This document shows, in pieces, positions 24,761 to 39,801 of a stretch of 64,000 bases of DNA (positions are counted from its first letter, which is position 1; every line of letters begins with the position of its first letter). The stretch lies in NCBI GenBank assembly GCA_012295275.1, contig CM022672.1, forward strand, positions 19,797,394 through 19,861,393, in the 5' to 3' direction. Source of the stretch: Chrysomallon squamiferum (Eukaryota > Mollusca > Gastropoda > Neomphalida > Peltospiridae). The position numbers and the translations under genes are program-made. Below the pieces are notes generated by a model. The model was not told the origin of the DNA. It saw nothing but the letters and a program-made list of their open reading frames with translations, and searched no databases.

Positions 24761-25464
24761 ATCTATATAAATGGAAATAAATGCAGGCATCCATCCAATT
24801 GTTTTTTGTTGTCATCAGCTTCCACGTCGTCGTCGTCGTCATCAGATTTTAGCAGAATTAGCAGAGGCCTGCGTGACTTCCTCTTTGCGACAGACAGCAG
24901 TGAACTCTGATACTGTCTGGCGAATTGATAATAACCGAGGTATAATGAAGTAAATCAAACTAATTATAATAATATAATAATTAAAGATGTGGGCTGTATT
25001 TTTGTCTCCGTATGATGTAGTTCTTAATGCTGTCGTCACTCGCTGGTCAACCCCCTGTAGGTTCAACGACAAGTTTATAATAAACCTTTAGCATCATAAA
25101 CAGTATTTACTTCAGATCAGTTAAATACACGACTCTTTGATATTTTGAATTACTATTATTATTATTAGCCGTCTGGTGAATGTAGCGATACTGTATAAAT
25201 AATATTATGACATACGCACCATGAATTTTATTTCTTGTTATTTTTCTGGAATATTAAAAATATTTTTATTTTAAGAAAAAAAAATTGGACGAAGAAGTAG
25301 TATATAAAATATAAATTCCAGTCTAAAGTTTGGTGTACAGTTTTTTTTTTTGTTTTTTTTTTCCCCAGAGTGTTAAAAACAAGAAAATTAAATACATAGC
25401 AATTATGTTTACAGGAAACTCACTGGACGCTACTAACGTTCTGAATTTTTTTTTTATTTATTTA

Positions 25465-25513
<49 letters not shown>

Positions 25514-25864
25514 TGTTGTTGTTGTTACTGGGGCTTGTCTTGTAGTTGTGTTTTTTTTTTTTTTGATAAAACATTCAGTTTTTATTAATAATATTTTCTT
25601 TTCTTTTTCTAATTTGCACATATTTTTTCCCTTTATTTTTATTCTGTTATTATTGTTGCAACATGCGAATGCAGAGATCTATGTGAACAATGAAACATAA
25701 AACCATCTTTTATTTATATTTAATATTTTTAAAATAATTAATTTTTTTTAACCAATAAGTTTGATCTGCTTCATTATTGCTCAATTATTATTAGTTTGCA
25801 TGAACAAATACACTCATATACACATACAATTTACACACACACACACATTTACCTTTAAATTTAA

Positions 25865-25914
<50 letters not shown>

Positions 25915-26193
25915 TTACACACACATATACATAAAAAATCATCAGAAATTTAAGTCACAAAAACAGGAGCTTTTCAGGCTTTGGAATTTCGTATAACCAA
26001 AGATTAGTTATGAAATAATATTCATACAGAAGAAAAAAAAGCACCACAATACTTTCAAGAGCCCGAGAGAAACCAGTGAAGTACAAACCCATAAAACATT
26101 CAATGATCATATAAACACAAAATTATCTCGTCATCTCTTTCCACGTACACAAAACTGCACATAATTGTAATAACTTCTAAGCTTTTAATTATA

Positions 26194-26194
<1 letters not shown>
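24761..26194. other. Intergenic or intronic DNA with microsatellites
   Basis: It includes a GTC run (24825-24840), a TTA run (25471-25514), a (CA)n run of about 46 bp (25867-25912) and a CA-rich flank. No exon is supported. Confidence 0.5.
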
Positions 26195-26228
<34 letters not shown>

Positions 26229-26267
26229 TTATTATTATTATTATTTTATTATTATTTTATTATTATT

Positions 26268-26363
<96 letters not shown>

Positions 26364-26378
26364 TATTATTATTATTAT
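26195..26378. repeat. (TTA)n compound microsatellite
   Basis: TTA units are interrupted by TTTTA and ATC variants over about 184 bp. Confidence 0.95.
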
Positions 26379-27238
26379 CTGTATCTATGTCTAAATCATC
26401 GATCCGTTAATATTTGAAAACTACAGCCAGCTATAAAAAGAAAACAGAAACACGCTGACTCTTACGGTTTTAATGTATGTATTGTGTATGTGTGTGTGTA
26501 AATGTGTATTGGCGGTTATTAAGTATTTATGATGGTACGATTCCTTTCTGTTACAAATTATAACTCACGACCGATCTAGACACACGGAGATTTTAATATG
26601 CAAGTGTTATCATTGTAGATTCTTTTAAAATGCGTCAAGAGACGAGTCGCAATAAGCAGTATTAATAATATGGCAAAGAAGCCTTAATCATTAGTGCATT
26701 GTAACGTGAAGGTAAATGTGTATGTATATATGCATGTATTTGTTATTGTGTATGTGTATCTGAATGAATATGTGTATCGATACATAAATGCATTCATTCA
26801 TTTTTAGGTATATATATAAAATACAAACAAATGTTTGTACATATAACTCACAGACATATGCACAAAGATTATATACATACATTTTTACATATCATGTATA
26901 TATCATACATAATACGTGTATACTTACATACATACATATGTATATACATTCACAGTCACACACGTACGTACATACATCCGTATATAGACACAGACACACA
27001 CTCACACACGAACACACACACACACACCGTATTTACATAGCTGAAAAGAACCACTAGTTTCAGTCAGTTGTTCCCATAATTAGATTTTCAATAACACACT
27101 CGCTTTCTTAAAGGAACATTTACATATTAAATTTAACATCATTCAAGGCATCCAGCATCGACTTTTCATCAAGAAAAAGAGAGAAAGAAAAAAAGGTCAA
27201 AAACATGTACAATTACATTACTGTTGTTCAGATCTCAA
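26379..27238. other. AT-rich DNA with GTAT/CATA-rich patches
   Basis: Degenerate GTAT on the left (26710-26780) and CATA/CACA on the right (26860-27030) are partly complementary. No gene is seen. Confidence 0.45.
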
Positions 27239-27406
27239 TCAATAACACAAAAGTACTACGACAGTACCAAAATGGCCTTTAATTTCTACAGCAAACCCTC
27301 GAAACTGTGAGAAGTTGTTATCAGGAGATTTCACGTGAACGTCGACTCTCGACAGCGTCCTTCTCACTCGAGCAGACAGCAGCCTCCACTCAGAGGACTG
27401 GGCCAT
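27239..27406 (-). CDS. Candidate 55-codon ORF in a GC-rich island
   Basis: From an ATG at 27406 the minus strand is open for 55 codons (begins MAQSSEWRLL, ends LLCY). It lies in a segment near 50% GC, unlike its flanks. The composition looks protein-like and simple repeats are absent. A possible donor (CGAGTGAGAAG) lies inside it. I recognise no family. It could be a small gene, part of an exon, or chance. Confidence 0.15.
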   Translation of the reverse strand: MAQSSEWRLLSARVRRTLSRVDVHVKSPDNNFSQFRGFAVEIKGHFGTVVVLLCY

Positions 27407-27529
27407 TATGACACATCGTCAATACGTCAGACGTACACGACAGCGGCATCAGACTGGCAATATTAACTCCGTTTCAAGCGTCTGTGATTTTCGAGGTAAA
27501 GCATAAAAATGTAGGTTCTTTCGAGATTG

Positions 27530-28560
27530 AAAAAAAAAAAAAAAAATAAAAATAAAAAAAAGGGAAAAAAATATTATAAAAAGAAGGAAATAAAGAAAAG
27601 AAAAAGAAGATATACGTGTATTGGAGTGGAAAAAATGATTTCCGATTTAGTAGATAATTTTGTTATTCTCTAATGAGCGAAATTTATCTTTTTGGTATCA
27701 TGTTGTGTTTTTTTGTTTTTTTTAATGTTTTCTTTATTATTATTATTTTTATTATTTATATTTTTTTATATTTTTATATGACGATTGTTATTTATTTCTT
27801 TCATTATTATTATTAGTAGTAGTAGTAGTAATAGTAGTAGTAGTAGAAGCAATAGTAGTAGTATCATCATCATCATCTTCAGTTTCTGTATTCTCGCTTT
27901 TGTTTTCCTGTAACAAAATCATGAATAAAAGCAAATTACAGAAGCCTTCGTGACAAACAGTGAAGGCCACTTAGTCCTAAGCAGACAACTTTCATCGTAG
28001 TTTTTATGAATAGCTCAATCCTGGCGATATTTCCACTGACCACGAACCCAATTAACCATGTAGTACTTTTAACTGTTTTACGAAAGTCCCATGCTTTTAC
28101 CAGTACTTCCAAATGTGCATTTATGGTTTAGTAAAGAGATTTTCTTTTTACAAGCGCTCGTGTCCCTAATTCGGACAATAATTGGTCAGTTTCAGAACGG
28201 AAGCTCTTACTGAAGTTTCTGTCTTTCTGCATAGTGTTATTGTTTTAGTTTAATTGATGGAGAAACGCTAACGATAGAAGTGAGTCCTCGAGCAGTTATA
28301 ACTGTTATAAAGACATCGGTTTGTACGTGTTTAATAAATGTTTCTTTCTCGTTTATTTTGTTGATAGCTGATGCAAAATCAGAGTCCTAATGTATTGTAT
28401 ATGAGTCCCGTGTTTGAATGGATTTGTACAAAGGAGGAGATATGATTAAGATATTGCATTAAATAAAAAAACATACTTTATCAAGTTAAATAATAATAAT
28501 GAACATAACAGAATTATCTAACAGTTGTTTATATTAAAATATTTCTGAAGCCTTATTTCT
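27530..28560. other. AT-rich DNA, no gene seen
   Basis: It contains an A-rich patch (27530-27610), a TAG/ATC trinucleotide array (27814-27880) and otherwise unique sequence. Confidence 0.5.
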
Positions 28561-28576
28561 TCTATCTTTTCCTGCC

Positions 28577-30728
<2,152 letters not shown>

Positions 30729-30821
<93 letters not shown>

Positions 30822-30830
30822 CACACACAC
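30729..30830 (+). repeat. (CT)n then (AC)n microsatellite
   Basis: About 78 bp of CT are followed by about 24 bp of AC. Confidence 0.97.
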
Positions 30831-30865
30831 GTCAGATATTTACTTTAAAATTTGTACAATACTTC

Positions 30866-30896
<31 letters not shown>

Positions 30897-31518
30897 GAAA
30901 CAGAAAGAAGAAATAAAGAAGAACGAAAAACGAAAGAGAAAAAAATGAAATAATTAATTTACCATGATTTTCTCCTGAAATGAACATGATTTCTGTGATT
31001 GTCTTATTTTAAATGAAATTCGTTTCAAGAGTCACGAAAACCCCGTAACTGATAATAAAATCTGGGAAGTCGTGTATTTCCGTGACAATGAGTCTCTTTC
31101 ATAGAGATTATTTACATTACGTGCTGCTAAAGAAAAAAAAAAAAAAAACATAAATGAAGTGGTAGAGTTCGTTACATTATTCAGTCAGGAAGTAATCATT
31201 CATTCAGACCAGTCAGTATACAAAGATAAGGCGACTTGGTAAATCGAGACTAAATATTTGTATTATTATTATTATTATTATTATTACTGATCCTACTACC
31301 ACTACTATTACTACTACTACAATCATCTCTACTACACTACTACAGTTGCTGCTTCTACTACTATTAGTATCATCATTATCTACGACATCATCGTCGTCGT
31401 CGTCGTCATAATAATAAATAGCATCATCATTGCATCATCATTATATATATTTACGGGCATTACATTTATTAATGTTATTGTTTTTATATCTTTTGTTCTT
31501 AATGCTGCTATTGTAGTC

Positions 31519-31550
<32 letters not shown>

Positions 31551-31979
31551 TTAACTTTGGTTTCTTGAAATTCTTCTCAAACTTCTAATAATATCTGCCT
31601 TCCGTTATGACTTAAAAGCAATTTCAGCTTATTGCTGATATTTCAGCATTACAATGGTTCTAAACAGCAATCTAAAGCGTCATATAAAAAACATGCAGAT
31701 AGGGCGTTTTCTCAGTCAATATGATTGATTGACATTCGCCAAACACTGAACACAGGACTCAGTAAGGTAAAGAAGAAAATGTTCTTTCAAATTTGAGCAA
31801 AGGCAAAATTCTTGTGTTTTTATCTGTGTCAAATTTCTAGCCAAACAATCCCTGTTGTTCTTAGCCAAAGTGTCTCCAGATACTCATATACCAAATGCTG
31901 TATGTACATTTATTTAGAAATGAGTATACACTTTCATTAACACATACAAACACTCATTCACAGAAGCAACCAAAAACAG

Positions 31980-32013
<34 letters not shown>

Positions 32014-32653
32014 TACAAATACATCCAAATCTAAGTTCATTGCTTCGCTGTTTTCCCAAACCATGACGTGCTAAAACCCATAATTATACGGAAGTGCATT
32101 AGTTCTGATCAAATTAATTGTGATACCATTCAACGATTTAAATGTTCGAATTCGCGACTTGCGGAGTCAATAGAAATTCAACAGGGCAAACAGAACGTCG
32201 ACCTAAGATGGGATGTTGACATTTGTCCATCTGTCAGAGATAAGATGTTTGATAACAGATTATTTTGTCCATTTGAACTGTAATAAGTATAAGCTGTCAA
32301 ATAACACAATTATTACAACTATCAGATCGTGAAGGATATCATCCATCCATCTGTCTGTATTGAATTTCTGATGTCTGTCAGAATGTGTTTAATTATTTTT
32401 GTTGCTGTTGTTACTCTTGTTAATGATGTGGTTCTGTTTGAGACATACGGGAATGTTGTGATTTCGTATGTTTGTTTGTTTTGTTGTTTTTGTTTCTTTA
32501 GTTTATAAAGATAACAGAGAATCGTATTTTTATTATCACTGCTAATCGTTAAACATTGTTGTAGAACGATAGAAGCCGGTCCATTCCCTCCTGTTACCAT
32601 TGTAAAAACAACAACAAGAGCAACAAAAAACATTATGCTAAATTCTAATCATT

Positions 32654-32742
<89 letters not shown>

Positions 32743-33498
32743 ACCAGAATAAATTTTATATATATATATATATTAACGTTTTGGAAATCTCATAAAATAA
32801 ATATTAATTCTTCCCTGTTTTGTACAAACGGTGAATCACTAATTTGATGCACCTTTCATTTTGCTCCGAGTTGCGTGCTTCAGGAGAAAACTCTATTTCC
32901 CGTTAAAGTAATTGCGTGGGTTCAGAAATAGAATCAAGTTTAGCAAATCGTGTCTGATAACATGATGAGATCGGATAAGAAAAAAAAATGGTTCTAAATA
33001 AATAAGAGAGCAATGTAAAAGACTTTCATTTATACCAAAACTGCACGACAAAGAAACAACTTTCCCGCTGCCTCTTAAACAGAAACAAACACATCTCGTT
33101 AACACAAGAAATCCGATTTCGATTTATTTTATCCGATTAATCAACTGTCCCAGTTTCTAATCAGTCGATGAATCGATATATATATATATATATATATGAC
33201 TCGTATAACTTAGATATATGTTATTACTGTCATCTGGGGTACACTCGTTTTTAAACGATTAGCCAATAATCATCATATTTATGTTTCCATTCCAGTCTTC
33301 AGAACCACAGCAGAATCACTTGGATATTGGTTAAGCCTTCGGCCTTAAGATACGGCAACTAGAATCGAATTATGGTGCAGGATTTTTTTTGGCGAGGTTT
33401 TTTCATTGTTATACCTACTCTTTTCTTTTAAAATGTCATATCAAACATTCCTGGCTTTTGCTGCGTACGTTCATGACAGAGGTAACTGAAACTTAATG
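30831..33498. other. Repeat-rich DNA, no recognisable gene
   Basis: It holds a T/A homopolymer junction (30865-30896), TTA and ACT triplets (31259-31330), an ATTT run (31523-31553), a TA run (31982-32011), an AAT-GAT compound array (32656-32740) and a TA run (33177-33197). The part 32060-32285 is unique; its open plus frame (ATG at 32068, 71 codons) is not recognised. Confidence 0.45.
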
Positions 33499-33840
33499 TC
33501 ATATCACCATGTATTTATATTGATCATTTCAGCAGTAACGATTTTGACCTTCCCTATACCTCTGTTGACAACTGCATCAATAATAATGTTTGAACTTCCA
33601 TGTACCTATATTATCCAGCACTGCAGTAATATTTTTTACCATCTCTGCACCTACATTGATCACTGCAACAGTAATAATGTTTACCTTCACTTTAACAGTA
33701 ACAATGTTTACCTTCACTTTAACAGTAACAGTTAGGACTTTCCCCGAATCTATATTCACCACTTCAGCAGTAATAGTTTTGACTTTCCTTGTGTCTATTC
33801 TGACCATTAGAGCAGTAATAATTTTGGTTTTCCCCTTACG
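33499..33840. repeat. Degenerate ~45-bp tandem repeat
   Basis: About seven units of roughly 45 bp share ACCTTCC, TATATTGACCACTGCA and CAGTAATAATGTTT. One 27-bp sub-block (begins TTTACCTTCACTTTAACAG) is duplicated exactly in tandem near 33678-33731. A unit length divisible by three keeps frames open on both strands, so the ORFs here are repeat artefacts. Confidence 0.7.
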
Positions 33841-33849
33841 TAACAATGA

Positions 33850-36800
33850 AAAAACACACGTGTATCATATCGCATTTCCACCTGTCCACTATTATGACTC
33901 TGTATCATCTACCTTTATCGTAGCCGAAATGTTTGTTGTGAAATGAAGATAACCACATCGATAATGAAGAGAATAAGTGGTAATCTAATTATATTTCAAG
34001 CAAATTAATTAATATTGTTTCCTTTTTCGTACTGAAAGATAATATAATATTCTTTAGCGAGATTAGAATTATGTTTATGTATATATTATATATGTACAGC
34101 TAATGAAATTTGCAACCAATTATTTCTAGATATAAATATACTAGTCTACTGCTACTGAAATTGAGGAAATGTTTTAAACTATAAAAATATATAATTCATT
34201 CTACTGTAATGGCGAGTCTATGAACATGCAAATGTAATTGCTATTTTTTTTTTCTTTCTGTTAATGGGGTTTTTTTTTTTTGTTTTTTTATATAGCACTG
34301 TAATACGTTAAAGCAACCCTTCTGAAAAATGACGAACGGTTCAGCTAAAGGTGAATGAAACTAGAGGCAGTGATAGGAAAAAATATCAATATAAAATAAA
34401 GCCTCCGTCTTACTCTTAATAACCACTATTCTCATAATGTCGTTAAATAGTCATTATTTTGAGACAGTCGTTAAATATTAAACAAGTGATGATGGATACT
34501 ATGAACTGATTCCTATTCATTTTATCATGTCTACTTCTGAAATCTGATCGGAAATGCGACTGGACATTTAAAGCTTTATTAAGTAATAAATGATACGAAC
34601 ACTGTCTCAAGTAAGCAGTAAGCAGCAATTTAAAAACGTAGCACATAGTTTTGGAAATATTTATGGCTTTTTAAATGGAGATGATATACTTAATTTATTT
34701 TTGTAAAATAATATTCTAAAATTTTGGTGTATGAAAAAATGCTCTATTTTAGAAATTCTCTTTGTGACTAACGTTGTCGTTTTATCGTTGCAATTCCACA
34801 TAAAAGCCCTTTAAAAACTTTATTTATTAGAATTTCAGTACAATGTGGTGGTTTTGTTATCGCCTTTTTTTTACAGTTTTTATTTTTTATTTTTTTTAAC
34901 CGAATACTCTGTCACCATGTTTGTAAGGATATTATTCAATTTTTACGTCAACGTAACATCTCTGATTTAACGCATTACTTCTACAAAAAAAAACTCGGGA
35001 AACTAAATAAAACGTAATTTAATGCAAGAGTAAGACACTGTCGCCTATAATTCAACAATCACAGAGTTATATGATTCTGTTTGACTTACTGTGGCCCAGC
35101 CAATCGATTAAAGCCTTCTAACAGCTTCACCATGTTTTGTTTGAGTCGCAATCAGTCTTGGAAATTCGGCGTCAAGAGGTTTCGACGCTCCGCCCTGCCC
35201 CGATCTATGAGCACCTAACGCTGTGTGAACTCGAGAGAAAAACAAACTATGGATCTCTAACGTAACTGAGGCTCATTCCTCGTCGACAAATTAAAGCAAA
35301 TATTTGTTTACACTTTGTTTATTTGTGCGTATGTATCTATCTACGTATGTATGTATCAATGAATGTTCGTCTTAGGTTCGTTTAACAAGTCTCCAGTAAC
35401 CGGAATTCCCTGATGTTTTATTTATTTCCTTCGTTGTTAGTTTCCTCATTTCAGCTCCTTTCTTTTTTTTTTTTTTTTCTTTTTCCCCCACATCTCGAAA
35501 TCACAAACCCGTAACACCAACGAGAAACTGCAATTAACAGATAGCCAAAAGCCGCAGGCCCTCAGAGGTTCAACGTTCTGATGAATCGTGTTATTACTGC
35601 GATTTTAGACAAGCAAACAGAAAACTGTTTGTAATTCTGTTGCCCACTGCTACCTCTATTAATAGCTAATGAGTGAATTAATAAACAAGAAAGTCGAAGC
35701 ATTCTGCCTTGCATCTTTCATCTCAGCTGTTGGTTTATGGCATCTTTCATTATTTAAGCAAAACCGATTTCACTTTCCTCTTATAATACAATAAACAAAG
35801 ATATCGATGTATATTATGGACACAGTATATTAGAACAGTTTTGCGTGTATGAGTCTGCCTATATGTCTATGCATGTCCATGCTATATTTCATCTCAAATT
35901 TCTTTTTGTTGTATCAATAATAATGCCAGCAAATAATCATACTGATCCAGAAAGAAAGTATAGATGTGCGAGCGTGTGTGTGTATGTGTGTGCGTTTCTG
36001 TATGTGTATAAATGTTTGTATTGTAAAATTAATTAATAAATACGAACACTGTTTGTTTTTGTTTTATTCTGTTGTTGTTTTTTATTCTTATACTATGAAA
36101 AATGCATTTTGTCTTGTATAATCCCACACCATGTCATTCATTATATACGAAACTGTTGTTTATACATTCCAACCGACTCTCTGTTCATCTGTCTTTACAT
36201 TCGTTTGCTCACCACTTTCTCTAAAGGATCGATACATTTTGCATATTTCTGTTTAATATCATTTCCTTACCTAAAAAAAAAGATTAACTTTACTTAATAC
36301 TGATAGAAAAACATATAAATATTTACGCTGATATGTATATAAATACACAGACAGATTAATAGCATGTAGAAAGAAATAGAGACAAAAAGCCATGTAAGCT
36401 TGCAGAGAGTCATACAGAAACGATATATTAATGTCTATAATTTTAAAATAATGATGTTCAACAAGTAAATGTAATACAACCAAAACTGATAACCGAATTC
36501 ATTTTTGAAATATTATGGACAAATGTTAGAGACTTTAGCTTATTATATACATAACGATTATTTCTGTTATTTATGAAAAAGTTATTTTCAGTTCTCATAT
36601 GTGTGTGTGTGGATATATAAATTAATTGGATGGCTGTGGATTACATTCTTTATTGGTATTAGCTTTCTTTCTTTTTTACAGTTTTTTCTCTGACTACAGT
36701 AAATACAAGGGAATAGAAGTCAAGAATGACGTCTAAAAAATTAGTTATCTGTATTTACCAGGAATTACTGATAGATCAGTAAATTCTTAAAGGGTTTATC

Positions 36801-36994
36801 TTTTTATGTTTTAAAAAAAAAGAAGAAGAAAAAGAAAATGTTAACTAATTAATTTACTGTGAGTCGAAGGCAAAATAAGATCATTTAATAGCTGACATTA
36901 CTTGTCTGAGTTTTTGTTTTGTTTTGTTTTGTTTTGTTTGTATGGGTTTTTTAACAGATATTTACCGATATATTATAAACAGACAAAGGAGACA
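33850..36994. other. Mostly unique AT-rich DNA
   Basis: Simple repeats are sparse (poly-T at 34264-34288 and 35462-35478; GTTTT run at 36915-36938). The segment 35080-35260 is GC-richer but shows no exon I can define. Confidence 0.5.
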
Positions 36995-37012
36995 GACCGA
37001 CAGACAGACCGA

Positions 37013-37151
<139 letters not shown>

Positions 37152-37439
37152 AGGTAGAAAGATACGATAGACTGATATATGCTTACGTACATACGCACAT
37201 ACTTAATATACATAACACAAACGCACGACATAAATACACATACAAAAATACACAAGAGTGCACATATGACAAACTTACAAATTCTAACACAAATGCGTAA
37301 AAGTGCACATACGACAGACACACAAAGACACAGACAGAGACTGGTACTTTGTTTCTCTTAATGTGGGAGTATTTCGCTGCGACGGTTTTGGAGCATTAAC
37401 CGTCTAACAACCTTCTTTCCCAGTTATTACACTTCTGAT

Positions 37440-37570
37440 ATATTCCTGCGTAATGGTGGCGTGGACGTTTGGCAGCCGATTCGCCTCTAAATGGTAGTCG
37501 GTCACTTAAGTGTTTCGGCTAATTTCCTTATTATCGGCTACAGATTTACCTACAAAGTAGGCCGAAATAA
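37440..37570. other. Unique segment with a TTTCGGCTA...TAGGCCGAAA palindrome
   Basis: TTTCGGCTA near 37517 and TAGGCCGAAA near 37558 are near-complementary and could be the arms of a small foldback. No TSD was found. Confidence 0.35.
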
Positions 37571-37812
37571 TTGGCCGAGTCAAACGAGTGGGCAATATAT
37601 TATCTCATGGTTTATGCAGAACACCACTTCGTGACGTAGCCACTTTCTTTACGGAGATGTATGTGACAGGGGTAAGTTGCGTGAATGTTCGCGTAGAGGC
37701 GTGCAGAGGTGTTTGCGATACATTCAGATGTGAGCATTTAAAACAAGAATTCTCAAACGATTGCTGTTCATTTTACGCCATGCTAAAAGCAGAATGCTGT
37801 CTAGTGGTGTAA
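37561..37812 (+). CDS. Candidate cysteine-rich ORF or exon
   Basis: The frame is open for 83 codons after a TAG at 37558-37560, with nine cysteines, including ACRGVC and two CC pairs. The first in-frame ATG is inside the frame (at 37654), so as drawn it would be an internal or terminal exon. ACRGVC recalls the NACRGxC motif of glycoprotein-hormone alpha-2 subunits. The remaining spacing does not convincingly follow the cystine-knot pattern. A strong donor (GGG|GTAAGTTGC) lies inside at 37671, so the frame may instead be exon up to there and intron after. No firm identity. Confidence 0.2.
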   Translation, partial: AEIIGRVKRVGNILSHGLCRTPLRDVATFFTEMYVTGVSCVNVRVEACRGVCDTFRCEHLKQEFSNDCCSFYAMLKAECCLVV

Positions 37813-37819
37813 ATAAAAT

Positions 37820-38639
37820 CAGAGTTAAATGAATACAAAAGTGTTAAAATTAAAAAGTAACTGATTATATATAATCATTCAAAAAAAAGCTTCTGCAGTG
37901 TCGAATTGAAATCTAAAACAGTAATAAATAGTTTCTACTGCAGCAGCAATAATAGAATAATTTATAAGGATGGTGGTTATGTTAACATCGTCATCGTCAT
38001 CATCGTTAACATCAGTATTATTATAATAATAAAATTATTATTATTATTTTTGTTATTATTGTTGCTGCTACTCTTACTGTTGTTCTCGTTTCTGCTTTTC
38101 TCGCGCATGAAAATCGTCATCATTTTTCAATCAAACAAAACGATACGTCTCAGTAACAACACGATTTAGAAATATCAAACTGCTATGTGTTAACTGACAT
38201 CTCTACCCTTTGTAAAATTATTTTACGATTATGTTATCCATAAGTACTCCGCACCCACAACCGACCCAAATTCTTCACTGGGAAACTAAGTCGGTAACCG
38301 AATAATAAACGGTCCAAACGACATCACTAAGCAGTGGTTTATCAAAAAGCCATTGGTCCACTTTGATATACAGTCCCCGCTGTATGTATATACGAATAAG
38401 CTATGGATGTGATAGCTGAGTGTTCGGAGCAGGGTCATTCTGCGGTTAATAGAAAACTATGAATGCTACAATCTCCGAAAGCAGCTGAAAAATAATCTTG
38501 TGAGGAATATTTGTGACTAGAATGCTTTGTATCGCTAGCTTCATTGCCAGCGTAATGATTTCTGAGTGGCTCGTAAATTGTTATTTTATTTTCGTTTTTA
38601 TTCCACGGCAATGTTAACATCTATGAATATGCAAGTACT
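37820..38639. other. AT-rich DNA, no gene seen
   Basis: TTA and TTG triplets at 38025-38080; otherwise unique sequence without recognisable exons. Confidence 0.5.

Positions 38640-38732
<93 letters not shown>
38640..38732 (-). repeat. (AG)n microsatellite
   Basis: A pure AG run of 93 bp (CT on the minus strand). Confidence 0.97.
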
Positions 38733-38736
<4 letters not shown>

Positions 38737-38821
38737 AAAACAGATATGTTATCTGATTTTCTGTAACAGTATAAGACAAAACTGTATACAAATCCAAATT
38801 CACACACACAGGGACAAACAC

Positions 38822-38936
38822 ACACATACATACATACATACATACATACATACATACATACATACATACATACATACATACATACATACATACATACATA
38901 CATACATACAAACATACATACATACATTCATACACC
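38822..38936. repeat. (CATA)n microsatellite
   Basis: A nearly pure CATA array of about 115 bp, 90 bp after the AG array. Confidence 0.97.
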
Positions 38937-38997
38937 CACACACATATGCATGCATGAGTACAAATACACATATATTCCTTATTTTAAAATATTATTT

Positions 38998-39219
38998 TTA
39001 TGTACTTCTCTTCCTCCCCGTCTCAGATCCACTCAGTAGCGATTTCCATATTTCCACTTGCAACAAATCATCTTCGGACTTGGTTGGGTAAATTGTAACA
39101 GAATGAACGGTTTTACTAAGTGCCGTTGTATTGACATTTCGACTGACCTCATTCACTTGATCCCTTTTGCAAGCGTTGGTCATCCTTTGTGGTTCAGATG
39201 GAAGGAAATGGGATGCCAT
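38998..39219 (-). CDS. Candidate 73-residue small ORF
   Basis: It runs from an ATG at 39219 to a TAA at 38998. The product begins MASHFLPSEP and is hydrophilic, with a basic end (ETGRKRST). The sequence is unique and free of simple repeats, but I recognise no domain. It could be a decayed mobile-element fragment, a small gene or chance. Confidence 0.15.
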   Translation of the reverse strand: MASHFLPSEPQRMTNACKRDQVNEVSRNVNTTALSKTVHSVTIYPTKSEDDLLQVEIWKSLLSGSETGRKRST

Positions 39220-39459
39220 TCAAACGGAGAGAGAAAACAAAAATCGCCTCCTGACGCTCTTTCCCATGGTTAGAGACCAACTGCCGACCAGATAACACAT
39301 CGTGTCCGGTGTCTAACCCCTTGAACCAATTGTGCCGTTGTCCGCATGATGTACAGTGGATTCTTGTCAGTCTCTGAGAGCGATTTATTTTCCTTGTATC
39401 GTTGACAATCAACTTTTCAACTTTATTTATATAAACTAAGTGGGCATATTTCATCCGAT

Positions 39460-39722
39460 TTTACGATTCTTCGTAAGATGACAGGTCCAAGATGACCTTG
39501 GTGTTTGTTTGGATTGCTGTCAAAGCTGCAGTGTGGTTACTCTGTCATTGTTTATAATCTATCTATCTGTTATCTATCTATCTATCTATCTATCTATCTG
39601 TCTGTCTATCTATCTATCTAGCTCTCTATCTATCTATACATTGATGTAGCCTTTGCTTCTGGTGGTGTATTATATCAGATTTAGCGTGTAATTTCTAACA
39701 TTTTATTTTTGTTATTATTATT

Positions 39723-39760
<38 letters not shown>

Positions 39761-39768
39761 TTATTTAA

Positions 39769-39801
<33 letters not shown>

